64,000 nucleotides of DNA from assembly GCA_026119855.1 (NCBI GenBank), contig JAOWBW010000301.1, forward strand, positions 496,001-560,000, read 5' to 3'. Origin of the DNA: Campanula takesimana. Lineage: Eukaryota; Streptophyta; Magnoliopsida; Asterales; Campanulaceae. A model generated the notes under the pieces. The model had not been told where the DNA came from and searched no databases. It saw nothing but the letters and a program-made list of their open reading frames with translations. Shown one piece after another: positions 46,874 through 58,889 of the stretch (position 1 is the first letter of the stretch; each line of letters begins with the position of its first letter). Made by a program: the position numbers and the translations under genes.

Positions 46874-47805
46874 AGTGGTATCAGAGCTCTTGTAACAAGT
46901 GTCACTAGAGTTTTGGTTCGTGGTTAGAGATTTAGGGATTCTACTGCAGAAAAACGAGAAGATGGGTCAAGGATTAGAATCAATCGACAAGTTCAACGGG
47001 AGGAATATTTATTAGTCTCTGGAAGATCAAGATGATTTTACGTGCAGCGAATGTGCATCTCGTGTGTAGAAACATGCATTACACGTGCAGCGAACGTGCA
47101 GCTCGTATGTAGAAAACGTGCATTGCATGTGCAGTGAATGTGCAGCTCATGTGCAAAAAATGTGCACTTCACGTGTAACGTCCATGCAAAAATTTGGTGT
47201 CTATGTTGGATACAGATTAAGACAAAATCCGTGTTAAAAAAACAAGGCTTATTGACACCCTCATGCCAAGTAGATTTAGCAAAGACAGCCAGTCATTAGG
47301 AATAGTTGCGGATGGCAACAAGGGTTCTAGCAAGAAGAAGAATTCTCAAAAACCTTTTAGCACGAGGGGCTCGAGACCTGATGAAGTTTCTAATTTCTAC
47401 AAGAAGGGGAGGTGTAAAGAGAAAGTGATGGATTCTCTAGAGGAGAAGGTGCATTCACAAATCATCATGGGTCTTTGTGATAATGTTCTCGTAGAGGTTG
47501 CTATGGGAAATAGTGACAACGGTGAAGATTTTTCTCTAGTAGTAGAAGAAGGCTCATGGGGTGAGGATGAGTGGATTCTAGACTCAAAGCTAGAGAAGAG
47601 TAGGATGGTTGAGAAACAGGTGGAGCCAGCTACTACAGTTGAGGTTGAACGGGCATATGATCCACAATCGGTAGGTCAACATCCATAGAATGGCGGAGTG
47701 GGAGAGATATGTTATAATGCGAAGGATGCGGCTCAATGTGGAGTTGTGTCAGTGTTTCGTAGATTTGGATTATTGATGGGGGAGATTCAAAGTCAAGGTG
47801 GAGAT
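46874..47805 (+). pseudogene. D internal region 4
   Basis: Primer site TGGTATCAGAGC at 46877. Minisatellite about 47035-47195, more diverged than in units 1-3. The frame 47263-47688 covers the RPDEVSNFYKKGRC to EDEWILDSKLEKSRM block and ends at a TAG where units 1 and 3 read on. Purine tract AAGGTGGAGAT before LTR 5. Confidence 0.72.
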
Positions 47806-48455
47806 TGTTGGGAATATACCTTTGAATAAATAGCATATTGGTTAAGGATAGATCCACAATAAGTTTGGTAAGTCCTAGGACTGAGAATTGTGAATTCCTT
47901 TTGGAAAGGGATTAAGGATTTATTCAAGAATAAGGATTGTGGTGTCCTTATGAGAATAGAATTGCTTTATCACTAACAAAAAGGAAATCCTTTTGATACA
48001 AGGATTTAGGTTTAATTAGGTTTCCTATTGGTACAAGGTATTGTTCAAGAATTAGGAAAGTTGTTTCCTAATGAGAATACAATTACTTTGTACAAAAGTA
48101 ATACTCCTTTTAGGGTTTTTCTTATTTATGTGACTATAAATACAACCCTTCCCCTAGCATAATAATTAACTTGTAAACTTGTCAACTAGAGCTAGAACTA
48201 GAGAGTAGTTCAAGATGCTCAAGAAGTTGGATAGAAGTTCAAAATCTATAATTCTAGATCTATGGTTTGCACAGTCAAGAATGATTGTGATCAATAGTTC
48301 GTGCAACTAGATTAGTGTGATTTGTATTTGTGATCACCATATTAATAATATATTCTCCCTCCGCCCGTGGACGTAGCCAAATTGGTGAACCACGTAAATA
48401 TGTGTTCTTGTGATTGCTTTACTTTTCTCATCAACTCTTGTTAATTGCTCTAACA
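47806..48455 (+). repeat. D array LTR 5 (650 bp)
   Basis: Complete LTR; TATAAATA at 48135. Confidence 0.9.
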
Positions 48456-48680
48456 AACCAGAGTTTTGGTTCTTGGTTAGAGATTCAGGGATTCCACTGT
48501 AGAAAAATGAGAAGATGGGTCAAGGATCAGAATCGATCGACAATTTCAATGGGAGGAATATTTATTAGTCTCTGGCAGATCAAGATGAGTTCACGTGCAG
48601 TGAACGTTCAGCTCATGTGCAGAAAACGTGTATTGCACGTGCCGCTCGTGTGCAGAAAATGTGCATTGCATGTGCAACAT
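48456..48680 (+). pseudogene. D internal region 5, truncated, primer site deleted
   Basis: Jumps from CTAACA straight to ACCAGAGTTTTGG: about 30 bp including the primer site are missing. It carries the gag start and part of the minisatellite (about 48595-48680), then is cut by element G. The flank before G is AACAT, a candidate target duplication whose partner is outside the window. Confidence 0.75.
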
Positions 48681-50765
48681 TGTAAGTACCCCGATCCGGA
48701 TCGTCACGCTTAAAATAATTATATTATAAATTTTAGGGGTAATTTGGGAAAAATTTGGGTCATACTAGAAGTCTAGGGGCCTTTTGGGTATTAACCAAGT
48801 CATCCAAGGAGTTTAGGGACTTTCTGGGCATTTCTGGAACATATTGGAAAAGGGAGGGGGTTTTCTGGGAATAAACATGGACCAAGGACCTCACTTTATG
48901 CCCCACAAAGGCCAAAAGGGCCTTGTGGGAATTTCGGAAACTCCAGAAAAGGGCCCAGGCGGTCGCACATTCAATGTGTGTTTTCAAGGAACGCACACGC
49001 CAACAACCGGGGAGCCGGCCGACATCTGCCACGTGACCTTCTCCGATTCGTCACTTGCCTCCTTCTTGTCCCACGCGTGCCGTACACTCACCCGACATGT
49101 CCCCCCACATGCCTTGCTCCCATTGGTCGGTCACTCTCCCTTGTGCCCCCTCCGGTCACAGCACCCACTTGGATTTTCCTGATTGGTTTGTCACCTCCTT
49201 TTTGTCACCAACATGGCTGCTCTAAAAAGACTTTATTCCCAGCCAAAATGCTCCATTTTATGCCAAAAAATGATCCAATTTCAACCCAATTTGTGACCAT
49301 TTTATGAGTATAAATGAACCATTTGGTGATCCAATCTTAACCCTTTTTTATGCTTAGCCCCTAAGCAAGTCACAAGACAATAGTTGAGGGATTAAAGTGA
49401 AAATATCCCCCTTTTGCGTGGTGCCCAAGCCCATAGTTGAAGGGCTAAAATGAAACATTTTCCCTTATAAATAGAGAGGTCATCCTCTCTCATTGGGACA
49501 AGAATTTTTGATAGCAAAGTTACTCTCCAAAATTCTCCTCTCATCAAAATTGATTAATTTTCTTTGTGATAGATTATGGCCCACTTTAGATAATGGTGAA
49601 GAACTACCAAGAGTAGTATCCCTCTTATCTTTAAAGTCCCATTTAATCCAAAAGAAAACACAATGATCAAACTATGATCCCTAAGTGAAGGAAGAAGCAA
49701 ACTTGGGTCAATCAATTAATGATTTACCCCAAGCTTGCTTAAAGATTGAATCTTTGTCTCATCTTCTCTTCATCTCCTCTTCTATTTTTATTTATTTCTT
49801 TATTTAATGTATTTTAATTTATGTCATTTAATTTATGCAATCATACAAATGTGATCCAAGCCTTGGAGTATCAATGGCGCCCTTCATGCTTAACGCATGA
49901 TTGTGGGTTCAAACCAAGATGATCAAGGCTTGTTATATTTTTGTCAATTTAATTAATATCTTTACATTTCTTGCAAATTATATGAATTGGAACTAAGCCT
50001 TGATCCTTGGTGCCCTTCATGTTTTATGCATGATTGTGGGTTCTAAACCAAAGGAATAACCTAAGGCTTGTTATGATTTATGAATTTATATTTATGTCTT
50101 TACTTTTGGCTTGATGATCCATTGCACATATGGAGAGAACCCTTGCATATTTATGATGTTTAGGCTTATTTATGTTATGATGATCAAGTTTGGGTGGTAA
50201 AGTCTCAATCTTTACCATCCAAACTTTGATCCAACCCTAATTGAAAAGTCACAATTCTGTCCAGTTTCAACAGAATGCTCTGTTTCTGCTTGAAACTGGA
50301 CTGTTTCTGATAAATCTGTAAAAAACCTGGGACGGCCAAATGATCCGTACGGATGGTTTAAACCAGCCATACGGCTAGTTTGGGCAGGGAGCACTTTTTT
50401 CCAGTTTTAACCATTTTTGTTAAACTGATTGCAAAATAAACCTTCCTTGTTAAGTTTCTAACTGATTTCTGTTAAAAGTCAGTTTCTCCCATTTTCAAAC
50501 ACACACGCACACACACTTGCACATTTTGGTCAACAAAGACAAGGGAGACTCGGCTTTGTCCGAGGCGGCTTGGGTGACGTGAAACTCTTCCCAAGACGTA
50601 ACCTGACCTCCGAACTAATAGAATCTCTAACCTTTCCATTTGTTGGGTTAAATAATTAACAAATGTGGCGACTCCGTTATGTTTTGCGTGATAACCGTGT
50701 TTGGTTTTTTCGCCCTTCGAAACGAAAACCCTTCGTTTCCTTCGTCACGGGGCGGGATCCTTACA
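48681..50765 (+). repeat. 5' LTR of Tat-type element G (2085 bp)
   Basis: TGTAAGTACCCC...GGATCCTTACA, followed by a Tat/Ogre-type primer site. TATAAATA at 49466. Motif pair ATCCGTACGGAT (50343) and AGCCATACGGCT (50365), 22 bp apart. The segment around 50255-50520 is related to element H's LTR in reverse orientation. Frames such as 48844-49182 have no recognised product. Confidence 0.82.
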
Positions 50766-52168
50766 GTGGCGACTCCGCTGGGGAGTTAAATGTTCTCAAA
50801 CTTCTTTTTAGAAGCTTTGGGGACATTTATGTGTGGGTCAAACTCCCATCCCCATTTGTTGACTTTGTGCCTAATTTGTGTGTTTTGTGTTTCTGTTTTG
50901 ATTTACAAGGAATGGAACTGTTCTGGAAATGCAATGGACTGGGGCTTGAGGATTAGAAGCTGAAAATTTGCAAAAAATAATGGACAGGATACCTTAGCCG
51001 TACGGCTACATTGGGATGATCCACAAAATGCTTCGAGTCAACAATTTTGTGCAAGGCAGAAACGTTCTAATGGCCTTGTTGCTCCCTCTTAGCCAGGTTC
51101 CAATTTTCAGCCTCTACTTGTGTACATTTTAATTTCTTCTTCTTAGCCAAAAATGATTTTCAAAGCTTGGTTGTGCACAAATTCTTGGACATAAAATGGG
51201 ATTTTCAAAGCCTCATTGTGCATAACCCTTTTTTTACAAAATTTTTGGTCTTCAAATTCTTCTTGTTTGAGCACAATCTTTTTGGTACAAATGACTTTCA
51301 AAAGGTTGTTCTTCTTGCAAAAAAAAATTTGGTTTCAAAAACCTTTGGTTGTGCACAAACCTTCCATGTATAAATTGTGATCCTTACTTTTTAAGTATCC
51401 TTGCTTACTTGCTTGTTCTTGTTTGTTCATATTTGCCCATGTTTGTTCATGCTTGTCCATACATGTTCATAATGCTAAAACGGACCAAAAATTTCTATTT
51501 TGACTCAAAAGGGAACATAGAAGGCTTCACACTACGCGTACTTGACTATGTGCACGTTCCAAATGCCCTTTAAACCCAGGATGGATGCCACGATGCAGCT
51601 TGATTGGTGCTCTTGTGCCCTTCTAGCGCGCACGGGTCCATTCCACCTCCCCTTCCGAGCCGAGTCAACCACATTTGTCTGTGACGCATAAATACCGAGA
51701 CTTTGGTTGGTTTTTGGTCTAGCTCACGTTACCACATCCCTAATACGTGTCTGAGATTAATTATGGCCAAGTTAATGCCCGAGTCATGACTCCTTGTGAA
51801 AGCAAGTGTGACCATGGTCAACTTTGACCCGGTCCTTGACTTATGCGTTAATATTGGCTATAATTAACCTAAGTCATGTATTAAGGATAGGGTGACACTG
51901 TATCGTCAAGCCCTAATGTATGGTTCATATTAATCATCCTTAAGCCTATGGATAAGATTCGAGAACCCTCATCAAAGATGAGGTCATGCCGGAAAGTCCC
52001 TGTCCCTAAGATGAATCTTGATCTTAACTGGGGTTTAATCATGATTGGAATGGCTCACACATTGGGAACCTTGCGATGCGCTAGACCCTAGGGTCATTTC
52101 TTTTGGTCGGTGGAAGCCGCTTGCCCTATGGGACACTCGCCTGGGATAGTCCATCCTTGGGAGTGTGC
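50766..52168 (+). other. Primer site and leader of element G
   Basis: TGGCGACTCCGCTGGGGA at 50767-50784 is the primer site. The following 1.4 kb is non-coding. It has one AGCCGTACGGCT site (50996) and no gag. The element is then interrupted by I and H, and its body is not seen in the window. Confidence 0.75.
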
Positions 52169-53660
52169 TGTTGGGTTTCGATCAAACATGCGCAGCGGAA
52201 TTTAGCATTTAAAATTTTGAAACCCAAAGCCATGGATCTGTTCATATGATTAAATCAAATACAACATAAGAATAAAGGAATAAACTAACCCTTGATGGCT
52301 ATCAAATTCTCTTGGTCTTTGGTGGAGGTTTGAAGACTTGATCACGATCACAAAACTTGAACACGAACTTTGAAGATGATGATTTTCACCCTCTAGCGGT
52401 ATCCACACTTCGAACGAATATCAAAGGAGCTTCTTTGATCTTGGTTGCTAGACCAAATTGTGAAACACTTTTTCACAATCAAAAGAACTATATGGAATTT
52501 ATTTTGTGTATTATTTTGTTCTTCAACCAAGAATGTCTTGGAACAAAATAAACCCTCTTTCAAACTCTTTGAGACTCACAAAATCATTAGCTTAGAGTGC
52601 TGGCCGAATTTGGTCTTTTATACACAAATATGACCTATTCCAAATAGGAAACTTGTGTCAAAATCCGTCCAAAATTCGTTTCCTAATCAAATTAGGAATC
52701 TGCCACCCGACAGTACTGTGCGGCCGCCCAGAATGCACTGTGCGGTCGCACAACTATCTGAAACAAACTAGTACAAATCTGAGCTAAGTGTACGGCCGCC
52801 CAGTCCATTATGTGCGGTCGCCCACTTCCCTAAAATGTCCAGAATTTCCAAAATTCCAATGTAGTCCTTTTAAAGATTCGTTCTATTGTGTGTGACCCTC
52901 TAGGATTATACTAAGTTGGCAATGGGTTCAAACATGAAACCATAAGATATGATTAGGTTCTAGCAAACCGTCATACCTACCCAATTAGTATAACTAGATA
53001 CAAGTTCGCATTCCTCTTAGAATATGTCATAATCCTTTTGTCCACGATATCATTGAACACAAGTCATGGTCAAAGAGTCAACTTATTTTGTTCAATACTT
53101 TCTCGATTCCGAATATGTTGATAATCCAAATGACATTGATCCAATCAATTCATTTGAGTCCGGCCGAACATTTCATCAACATCATTCCTACGAGAGGCCC
53201 AAGCTTGACATCTCTTCGAGGAGGGACAAATCCATTTAGCTTATTATTCTTCCCTACGTGAATCCGATCATGCCAATCATACCCTTTATAACTACCCGGT
53301 TAAAGGTAGCGTTTGAATATGTCAAACATAATCTTCATCAAGTGGAAGACTATAATAACTTCATGTATAAGGATTCAAATGACATAACTAATATGAGATA
53401 TATGTACGACATAGACCATGACATAAATCTCATACAGCGGGTCATGTCCAGTACCTTGTTCCAAACAAGTACCCATAAATCTAACATGATCATCCCATGA
53501 TCATTTAGCCTTTATACTAGTGCTTAACAAGTACTAGGGACGGAGATTATTATAAGTAAACATGAACAACAATAATAATCAAAACATCTCTTTATTGATA
53601 TGAAATAAATGATAACAATTACAACGTTTATTAAACGTGCCTACGGCACCACTACCAACA
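52169..53660 (-). repeat. 3' LTR of element I
   Basis: TGTTGGGTTTCG...CCACTACCAACA. Minus-strand TATAAAAG at 52622-52615. Four-site GCGGCCGC/GCGGTCGC cluster at 52718-52823. AGTGGGAGAT (minus) abuts it at 53661-53670 as purine tract. Confidence 0.96.
52718..52823. repeat. Four-site GTGCGGCCGCCC cluster in I's 3' LTR
   Basis: Sites at 52718, 52740, 52790 and 52812: two pairs 22 bp apart, pair starts 72 bp apart. First members have GCGGCCGCC or ACGGCCGCC, second members GCGGTCGC. It is repeated in the other LTR at about 59452-59560. Confidence 0.92.
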
Positions 53661-53674
53661 ATCTCCCACTTGCC

Positions 53675-55873
53675 CTAGGCCCAATCTCCCATGTATCTAA
53701 TACCCATGGACCTAACATGACTATCATGTTTAGCTTGTGGAAGTCCCTTTGTTAGCGGGTCCGCAACATTGTCATCAGTAGGTACTCTGCATATATTTAC
53801 GTCTCCCCTATCAACGATCTCTCGAATGATATGAAAACGCCTAAGTATGTGTTTGGATTTCTGATGTGCTCTTGGTTCCTTTGCTTGAGCAATAGCACCA
53901 TTATTATCACAATAAAGGTCTATTGGATTAGCAATACTAGGAACCACTTCAAGTTCAGTTATGAACTTCTTAATCCAAACAGCTTCCTTTGCAGCATCCG
54001 ATGCAGCAATATACTCAGCTTCTGTTGTAGAATCAGCGGTTGTATTTTGCTTGGAACTCTTCCAGCTTACAGCTCCACCATTTAACATAAACACAAAACC
54101 CGATTGCGATCGGCTATCATCTTTGTCAGTTTGGAAGCTTGCATCCGTGTAAGCATTTACAACGAGATCATCTTCCATTCCTCCATAGACCAAAAACGAG
54201 TCTTTAGTCCTTCTCAAGTACTTAAGAATCGATTTTACAGCTATCCAGTGATTTTCGCCAGGGTCGGATTGGTATCTACTTGTCATGCTCAAAGCATAAG
54301 ACACATCCGGTCTAGTACAAATCATGGCATACATGATGGACCCAATTGCCGAAGCATATGGAACATCATTCATTTTCTCACGCTCATCTTTTGTCTTAGG
54401 ACATTGAGTCTTGCTTAGAGAAACTCCATGTAACACGGGCAAGGTTCCTCTCTTAGAATTTTCCATACGGAATCTTCTAATGACCTTGTCAATGTATGTA
54501 CTTTGGCTTAAACCAAGTAGCCTCCTTGATCTATCTCTATAGATCTTAATGCCAAGAATATATGCGGCTTCACCCATATCTTTCATTGCGAAGCACTTTC
54601 CTAACCAAGTCTTCACAGACTGAAGTGTAGGAATGTCGTTTCCAATGAGCAATATGTCATCCACGTATAAAATAAGGAATAGCACTATGCTCCCACTAAT
54701 CTTCTTGTATACACAAGGCTCATCTTCGTTCTTGATGAAACCAAACTCTTTGACCGATTCATCAAAACGGAGATTCCAACTCCTTGAAGCTTGCTTCAAT
54801 CCATAGATGGATCTTTGCAATTTGCATACCTTAGAATCTTGTTCAAAACCTTCTGGTTGTGTCATATAAACATCCTCTTGGAGTTTTCCATTCAGGAAAG
54901 CGGTTTTGACGTCCATCTGCCATATTTCATAGTCATGATATGCGGCAATGGCAAGCAAAATTCTTATAGACTTGATCATTGCTACGGGTGAAAAGGTCTC
55001 ATCATAGTCAATACCATGAACTTGCCTATAACCCTTCGCTACAAGCCTAGCTTTGTAAGTATGCACCTTCCCATCCATGTCAGTCTTCTTCTTGAAGACC
55101 CATTTGCATCCTATGGTTTTTACACCTTCGGGCGTATCAATCAAATTCCAAACTTGATTGTCTTGCATGGATTGCAATTCGGATTCCATGGCTCCAAGCC
55201 ACTTGTCCGAATCAGGAGAAGACATCGCCTCTTGGTAGGTTGACGGTTCATCATTCTCAATGATTTCTACCTCATTACTATCCGTTACGAGAAATCCATA
55301 TCTCTCGGGCTCGGATCGTAACCTACTAGATCTGCGATATGCTTGTGTATTTTGAACAGGTTCCACAACTCCTTGTGGTTCTTGTTCTTGTTCCACTATT
55401 GGTTCAATGTTATTTTCTGGGTCTCGAATTTCTTCAAAATTTATTTTACTCCCACTGATTTCTTTGGAGAGAAACTCTTTCTCTAGAAAGACACCAGTTC
55501 GGGCAACAAACACTTTGTTGTCCTCTCGGTTGTAAAAGTAATATCCTTTAGTTTCCTTAGGATATCCCACAAAAATAAATTTATCAGATTTGTGTGCTAG
55601 TTTGTCAGAGATAAGTCTCTTGACATAAACTTCGCAACCCCAAATCCTCATGAAAGATAAACTAGGTTTCTTTCCACTCCACATCTCATATGGAGTCTTT
55701 GGAACCGATTTAGTTGGAACTTGATTTAGTGTGAAAGCAGCGGTTTCTAGGGCGTAACCCCAAAAGGATATTGGAAGATCAACTTGACTCATCATTGATC
55801 GAACCATGTCTAACAAAGTCCGATTTCTCCTCTCAGACACACCATTCCATTGTGGTGTTCCAGGCGGAGTCAA
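53675..55873 (-). CDS. Integrase C-terminus, reverse transcriptase and RNase H of element I
   Basis: Open for 732 codons, and in the same frame some further residues upstream to the shift near 55957. Blocks: integrase catalytic Glu region (TPPGTPQWNGVSERRNRTLL), RT (WVFKKKTDMDGKVHTYKARL, WQMDVKTAFLNGKL, SIYGLKQASRSW, LYVDDILLIGND with both Asp), RNase H (YTDASFQTDKDDSRSQSGF, SSKQNTTADSTTEAEYIAA, LYCDNNGAIA) and the end signature VADPLTKGLPQAKH. Pol of this Tnt1-like group is made as one polyprotein from an ATG in gag, so this part depends on the upstream frames. RT and RNase H look fully functional. Confidence 0.95.
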   Translation of the reverse strand: MTPPGTPQWNGVSERRNRTLLDMVRSMMSQVDLPISFWGYALETAAFTLNQVPTKSVPKTPYEMWSGKKPSLSFMRIWGCEVYVKRLISDKLAHKSDKFIFVGYPKETKGYYFYNREDNKVFVARTGVFLEKEFLSKEISGSKINFEEIRDPENNIEPIVEQEQEPQGVVEPVQNTQAYRRSSRLRSEPERYGFLVTDSNEVEIIENDEPSTYQEAMSSPDSDKWLGAMESELQSMQDNQVWNLIDTPEGVKTIGCKWVFKKKTDMDGKVHTYKARLVAKGYRQVHGIDYDETFSPVAMIKSIRILLAIAAYHDYEIWQMDVKTAFLNGKLQEDVYMTQPEGFEQDSKVCKLQRSIYGLKQASRSWNLRFDESVKEFGFIKNEDEPCVYKKISGSIVLFLILYVDDILLIGNDIPTLQSVKTWLGKCFAMKDMGEAAYILGIKIYRDRSRRLLGLSQSTYIDKVIRRFRMENSKRGTLPVLHGVSLSKTQCPKTKDEREKMNDVPYASAIGSIMYAMICTRPDVSYALSMTSRYQSDPGENHWIAVKSILKYLRRTKDSFLVYGGMEDDLVVNAYTDASFQTDKDDSRSQSGFVFMLNGGAVSWKSSKQNTTADSTTEAEYIAASDAAKEAVWIKKFITELEVVPSIANPIDLYCDNNGAIAQAKEPRAHQKSKHILRRFHIIREIVDRGDVNICRVPTDDNVADPLTKGLPQAKHDSHVRSMGIRYMGDWA

Positions 55874-55956
55874 TTGTGAAACTATTCCACAATTCTTTAG
55901 ATGATCATCAAATTCTTGACTTAAGTATTCACCACCTCGATCTGATCGAAGTGCCT

Positions 55957-56196
55957 TTATACTTTTGCCAAGTTGTTTTCTACTTCATTTTGAAATATTC
56001 TAAATATCTCAAATGCTTCACTTTTATGTTTCATTAGGTAAACATACCCAAATCTACTATAATCATCAGTGAAGGTTATGAAGTATTGAAATCCTCCCCT
56101 AGCATTGCTACTTAATGGTCCGCATACATCGGAATGTATCAACCCCAATAAGTCGCTTGCCCTTTCACCCAACTTGGTAAAAGGTGTCTTAGTCAT
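55957..56196 (-). pseudogene. Integrase core piece of element I between two frameshifts
   Basis: 79 codons: LLGLIHSDVCGPLSSNARGG (first catalytic Asp), YFITFTDDYSRFGYVYLM, ending NNLAKV at a premature TAA. A base missing near 55965 throws the reading out of the next frame; the second catalytic Asp (SDRGGEY) is readable in the frame of 53675-55873. At the upstream end its ATG overlaps the TGA of gag (AAAATGA), also one base short of continuity. Confidence 0.88.
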
Positions 56197-57629
56197 TTTC
56201 TAAGAAGACACGACTCACAAGTATCATATGACTCTAAGTCACATGAACCCAATAGTCCGTCCCCATGGAGTTTTGAGATACGGTTCTCATTAATATGACC
56301 AAGACGGCAATGCCACAAATAAGTATGATTTACATCATTAGGTTTAGATTTCTTATTTACATGATAGACATTATTTTCATTCTTGACATCCAAGATATAA
56401 AGGCCATTAAATGAATTAGCAATACCATAAAGAACATCATTTAAATAAATAGAAAATTTCTTATTCTCAATAAGAAACTTAAAACCTTCATTATCCAAAC
56501 AAGAAATTGAAATAATATTTCTGCTTAAATCCGGAACATAATAACAATTGTTCAAAACAAGAATTAATCCGGAAGGTAAAGTGACTTCATAAGTCCCTAC
56601 GGCTAATGCAGCAACTCTTGCTCCATTCCCCACGCGTAGATCTACTTCACCTTCTTTAAGAAGTCTCCTATTCTTTAGTCCCTGCACATTTAGACAAATG
56701 TGAGAACCACATCCGGTATCCAATACCCAAGAATCAGTGGTAGAAAGGAGAATATCTATCATATAGATACTTGAAGTCGACGCAACCTTGCTGCTCTTCT
56801 TCTTCTTTTGCTCTTCCAAGAAAGCCTTGCAATTACGTTTCCAATGACCAATTTCTTGACAATGGAAACAGATTGCATCCTTTTGTGAATCGGGTTTTGC
56901 CTCAGAAGCCTTGGCAACCTTTGCCTTGCTTATCTTGGGTTTGACAACTTTTGCCTTACCCTTGCCTTTGGCACCAGGCTTCTTCCCATCATGAACCAAG
57001 AGCATGGGAGAACCTTTCTCCACAATTTTCATCTCTGCAGTTTTGAGCATCCCATGCAACTCAGAGAGGTTCTTATCCATTCCATGCATGTTATAATTCA
57101 TCACAAACTGATTATAACTTTTAGGCAATGAATTAAGAATGAGATCCGTGGCTAGCTCCAATGGGATTGGATAGCCAAGTTTCTCAAGGTGCTCTACATA
57201 ACCTTTCATTTTAAGAAAGTGAGGACTCACTTGTTGCCCTTCATTCATTTTACACGTAGTGAATGCAACAATGGTCTTGTACCTCTCTTGCGTAGCTTGC
57301 TCTTGAAACATGGTTCTCAACTCCACGCCTATCTCATAGGCTTCCAAATGTTCCAAACTTTGTTGGAGTTTTGAACACATAGAAGCAAGCATGGGACAAC
57401 TTACATCTCTAGAATCATTACGATGTTTCTTGTAATTGTCTCTTTCTACCCTAGGGGCAGTAGGCGGTGGTTCAACAGGGAGTGGCCCATCGAGAATGTA
57501 CAACTTATCTTCTTGCCTAAGAACGATTCTTATGCTACGGATCCAATCCATAAAGTTAGTACCATTCTCTTCGAGCTTATCCTTCTCAAGGATCGATTCC
57601 AACGACATTGATTGAGTGTTATTAGTCAT
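56193..57629 (-). CDS. Gag, protease and integrase zinc domain of element I
   Basis: 478 codons from ATG 57629. The gag N-terminal half (MSLESILEKDKLEENGTNFM, SLPKSYNQFVMNYNMHG) is followed by a Lys-rich segment, one CCHC knuckle CFHCQEIGHWKRNC, protease with SWVLDTGCGSHIC (intact DTG) and NNCYYVPDLSRNIIS, then the integrase HHCC (LWHCRLGHINENRI, CESC). It ends at TGA 56193-56195, one base short of reading into the integrase core. Except for that shift it looks functional. Confidence 0.93.
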   Translation of the reverse strand: MTNNTQSMSLESILEKDKLEENGTNFMDWIRSIRIVLRQEDKLYILDGPLPVEPPPTAPRVERDNYKKHRNDSRDVSCPMLASMCSKLQQSLEHLEAYEIGVELRTMFQEQATQERYKTIVAFTTCKMNEGQQVSPHFLKMKGYVEHLEKLGYPIPLELATDLILNSLPKSYNQFVMNYNMHGMDKNLSELHGMLKTAEMKIVEKGSPMLLVHDGKKPGAKGKGKAKVVKPKISKAKVAKASEAKPDSQKDAICFHCQEIGHWKRNCKAFLEEQKKKKSSKVASTSSIYMIDILLSTTDSWVLDTGCGSHICLNVQGLKNRRLLKEGEVDLRVGNGARVAALAVGTYEVTLPSGLILVLNNCYYVPDLSRNIISISCLDNEGFKFLIENKKFSIYLNDVLYGIANSFNGLYILDVKNENNVYHVNKKSKPNDVNHTYLWHCRLGHINENRISKLHGDGLLGSCDLESYDTCESCLLRK

Positions 57630-58889
57630 TATCTACAAATATGCAAAATTTCCAAAATTTAATAAGTACCAGTTTTTCATTAAAGAAACAAACAATGTAT
57701 TTTTCAAACAAAATACTCCCACTAAATTATATAACCTTCATATACATCCAATGTATAATATAATTTAAATGGGTTAAGATCCAACTTTAATTTAATTTCA
57801 AGTCCGCTAGGGCAGATTACACAAAATCAAATTAATTAGGTAGACAACTCTTGCCAATCATATCTCATATGACTCTTAGTTCCTTTTATGAGATTCTTTA
57901 AGAAATCCAATTTCAAAAAGCATGTTAAACCTCATCTTTGCCTAGGCCCAAAACTGTTTTGACGCCCAATTAAGTCTAACCATTTTAAACGCATAGTTAA
58001 TGTGTCCCGCTAGGGCATGCCCACATTATCTATCTTGCTCATACATAAATAAATTTAATGCATCTCGCTAGGGCGAATCTACATTAGAGTCACTTATGTA
58101 CTAACATGTGTTTTAATCATGGCATGGCAATAAAAGACTTAAAACTTTCTTTGAATGTTCATCACATATAGCATATAACACATTTATGAGCACATAATAT
58201 AAACATGTTACACATCAAGTTTAGCCACTAAATTAATCCCCATTAATTTAAACATGGTATTTATGTGTCATTAGTTTCTCTATAATTATGAGGATGAGAC
58301 TATTTCAACTTTGGTCATTATCTCCAAATCAAGACAACAAGAAGTGCGGTCGAACTAAGCCATTAGGCAACCACAATCCCGCACTAATTCAAGAAACCAA
58401 GAAAGTAGTCCATGTGGCCGAAACTAAGCAATAGATGGTCTCAATGAACGTAGGCCAATTGCATTCACAATTCCACATGGATCTCCAATCATTGAATCAA
58501 GAACTCTGTTTCTCAATTTTAGCAATTATGAACTCTTCATAATTCTAACTTCGTTTTATCTTTGAAACTTTGATTGCGATCAAGTTTGGGAAACACAATC
58601 TCGATGAACGCAGATTAGCCATCCAAACCTTGAACCAATCTAGGAATCACAAGACTAAAACAAATAGGAAAATCAAACCCTAAAATCCATACACAAACCA
58701 ACTACCCAAAACCCATTCCAGATCAGCAAGTCTGGACTGGTTCTGTTACTGGTTTTGTTGAATCTTTCGAAAAATTCCAGATTCTGGTTTTCAACCAAAA
58801 TCAGACCTTCTGATCCCCTTGTGCGGCCGCCCAAAACCCTTGTGCGGTCGCCCAAAACTGTGCGGCCGCCCAAGGCATTTTGTGCGGTC
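57630..58889 (-). other. Leader of element I with four GC-rich palindromes next to the primer site
   Basis: Non-coding. The gag-proximal part is related to B's leader (see 6946-8826). Near the primer site lie GTGCGGCCGCCC or GTGCGGTCGC at 58821, 58842, 58860 and 58882; the last runs into the primer site. Confidence 0.8.

Larger units (their letters stand above)
19523..48680 (+). mobile_element. Tandem array D of a short copia-derived element (at least five units, interrupted by E and F)
   Basis: LTR (about 655 bp, TGTTGGGAATATGCC...TTGCTCTAACA) and internal region (about 880-935 bp) alternate without duplicated flanks. LTRs end at 19869, 21410, 22996, 46873 and 48455. Each internal part has a primer site next to the LTR (lost in the last), a gag-derived frame and a purine tract AAGGTGGAGAT before the next LTR. 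Sharing of LTRs between units shows unequal recombination rather than independent insertions. Element C cuts the left end, E and F sit in the fourth LTR, and G sits in the fifth internal region. Confidence 0.88.

Noticed and set aside
50663..50956. 97-codon plus frame
   Set aside because: Spans the LTR end, primer site and leader of element G; no recognisable protein.
53258..53500. 80-codon plus frame, repeated at 59992-60234
   Set aside because: Inside both LTRs of element I and antisense to the element; conserved only because the LTRs are young.
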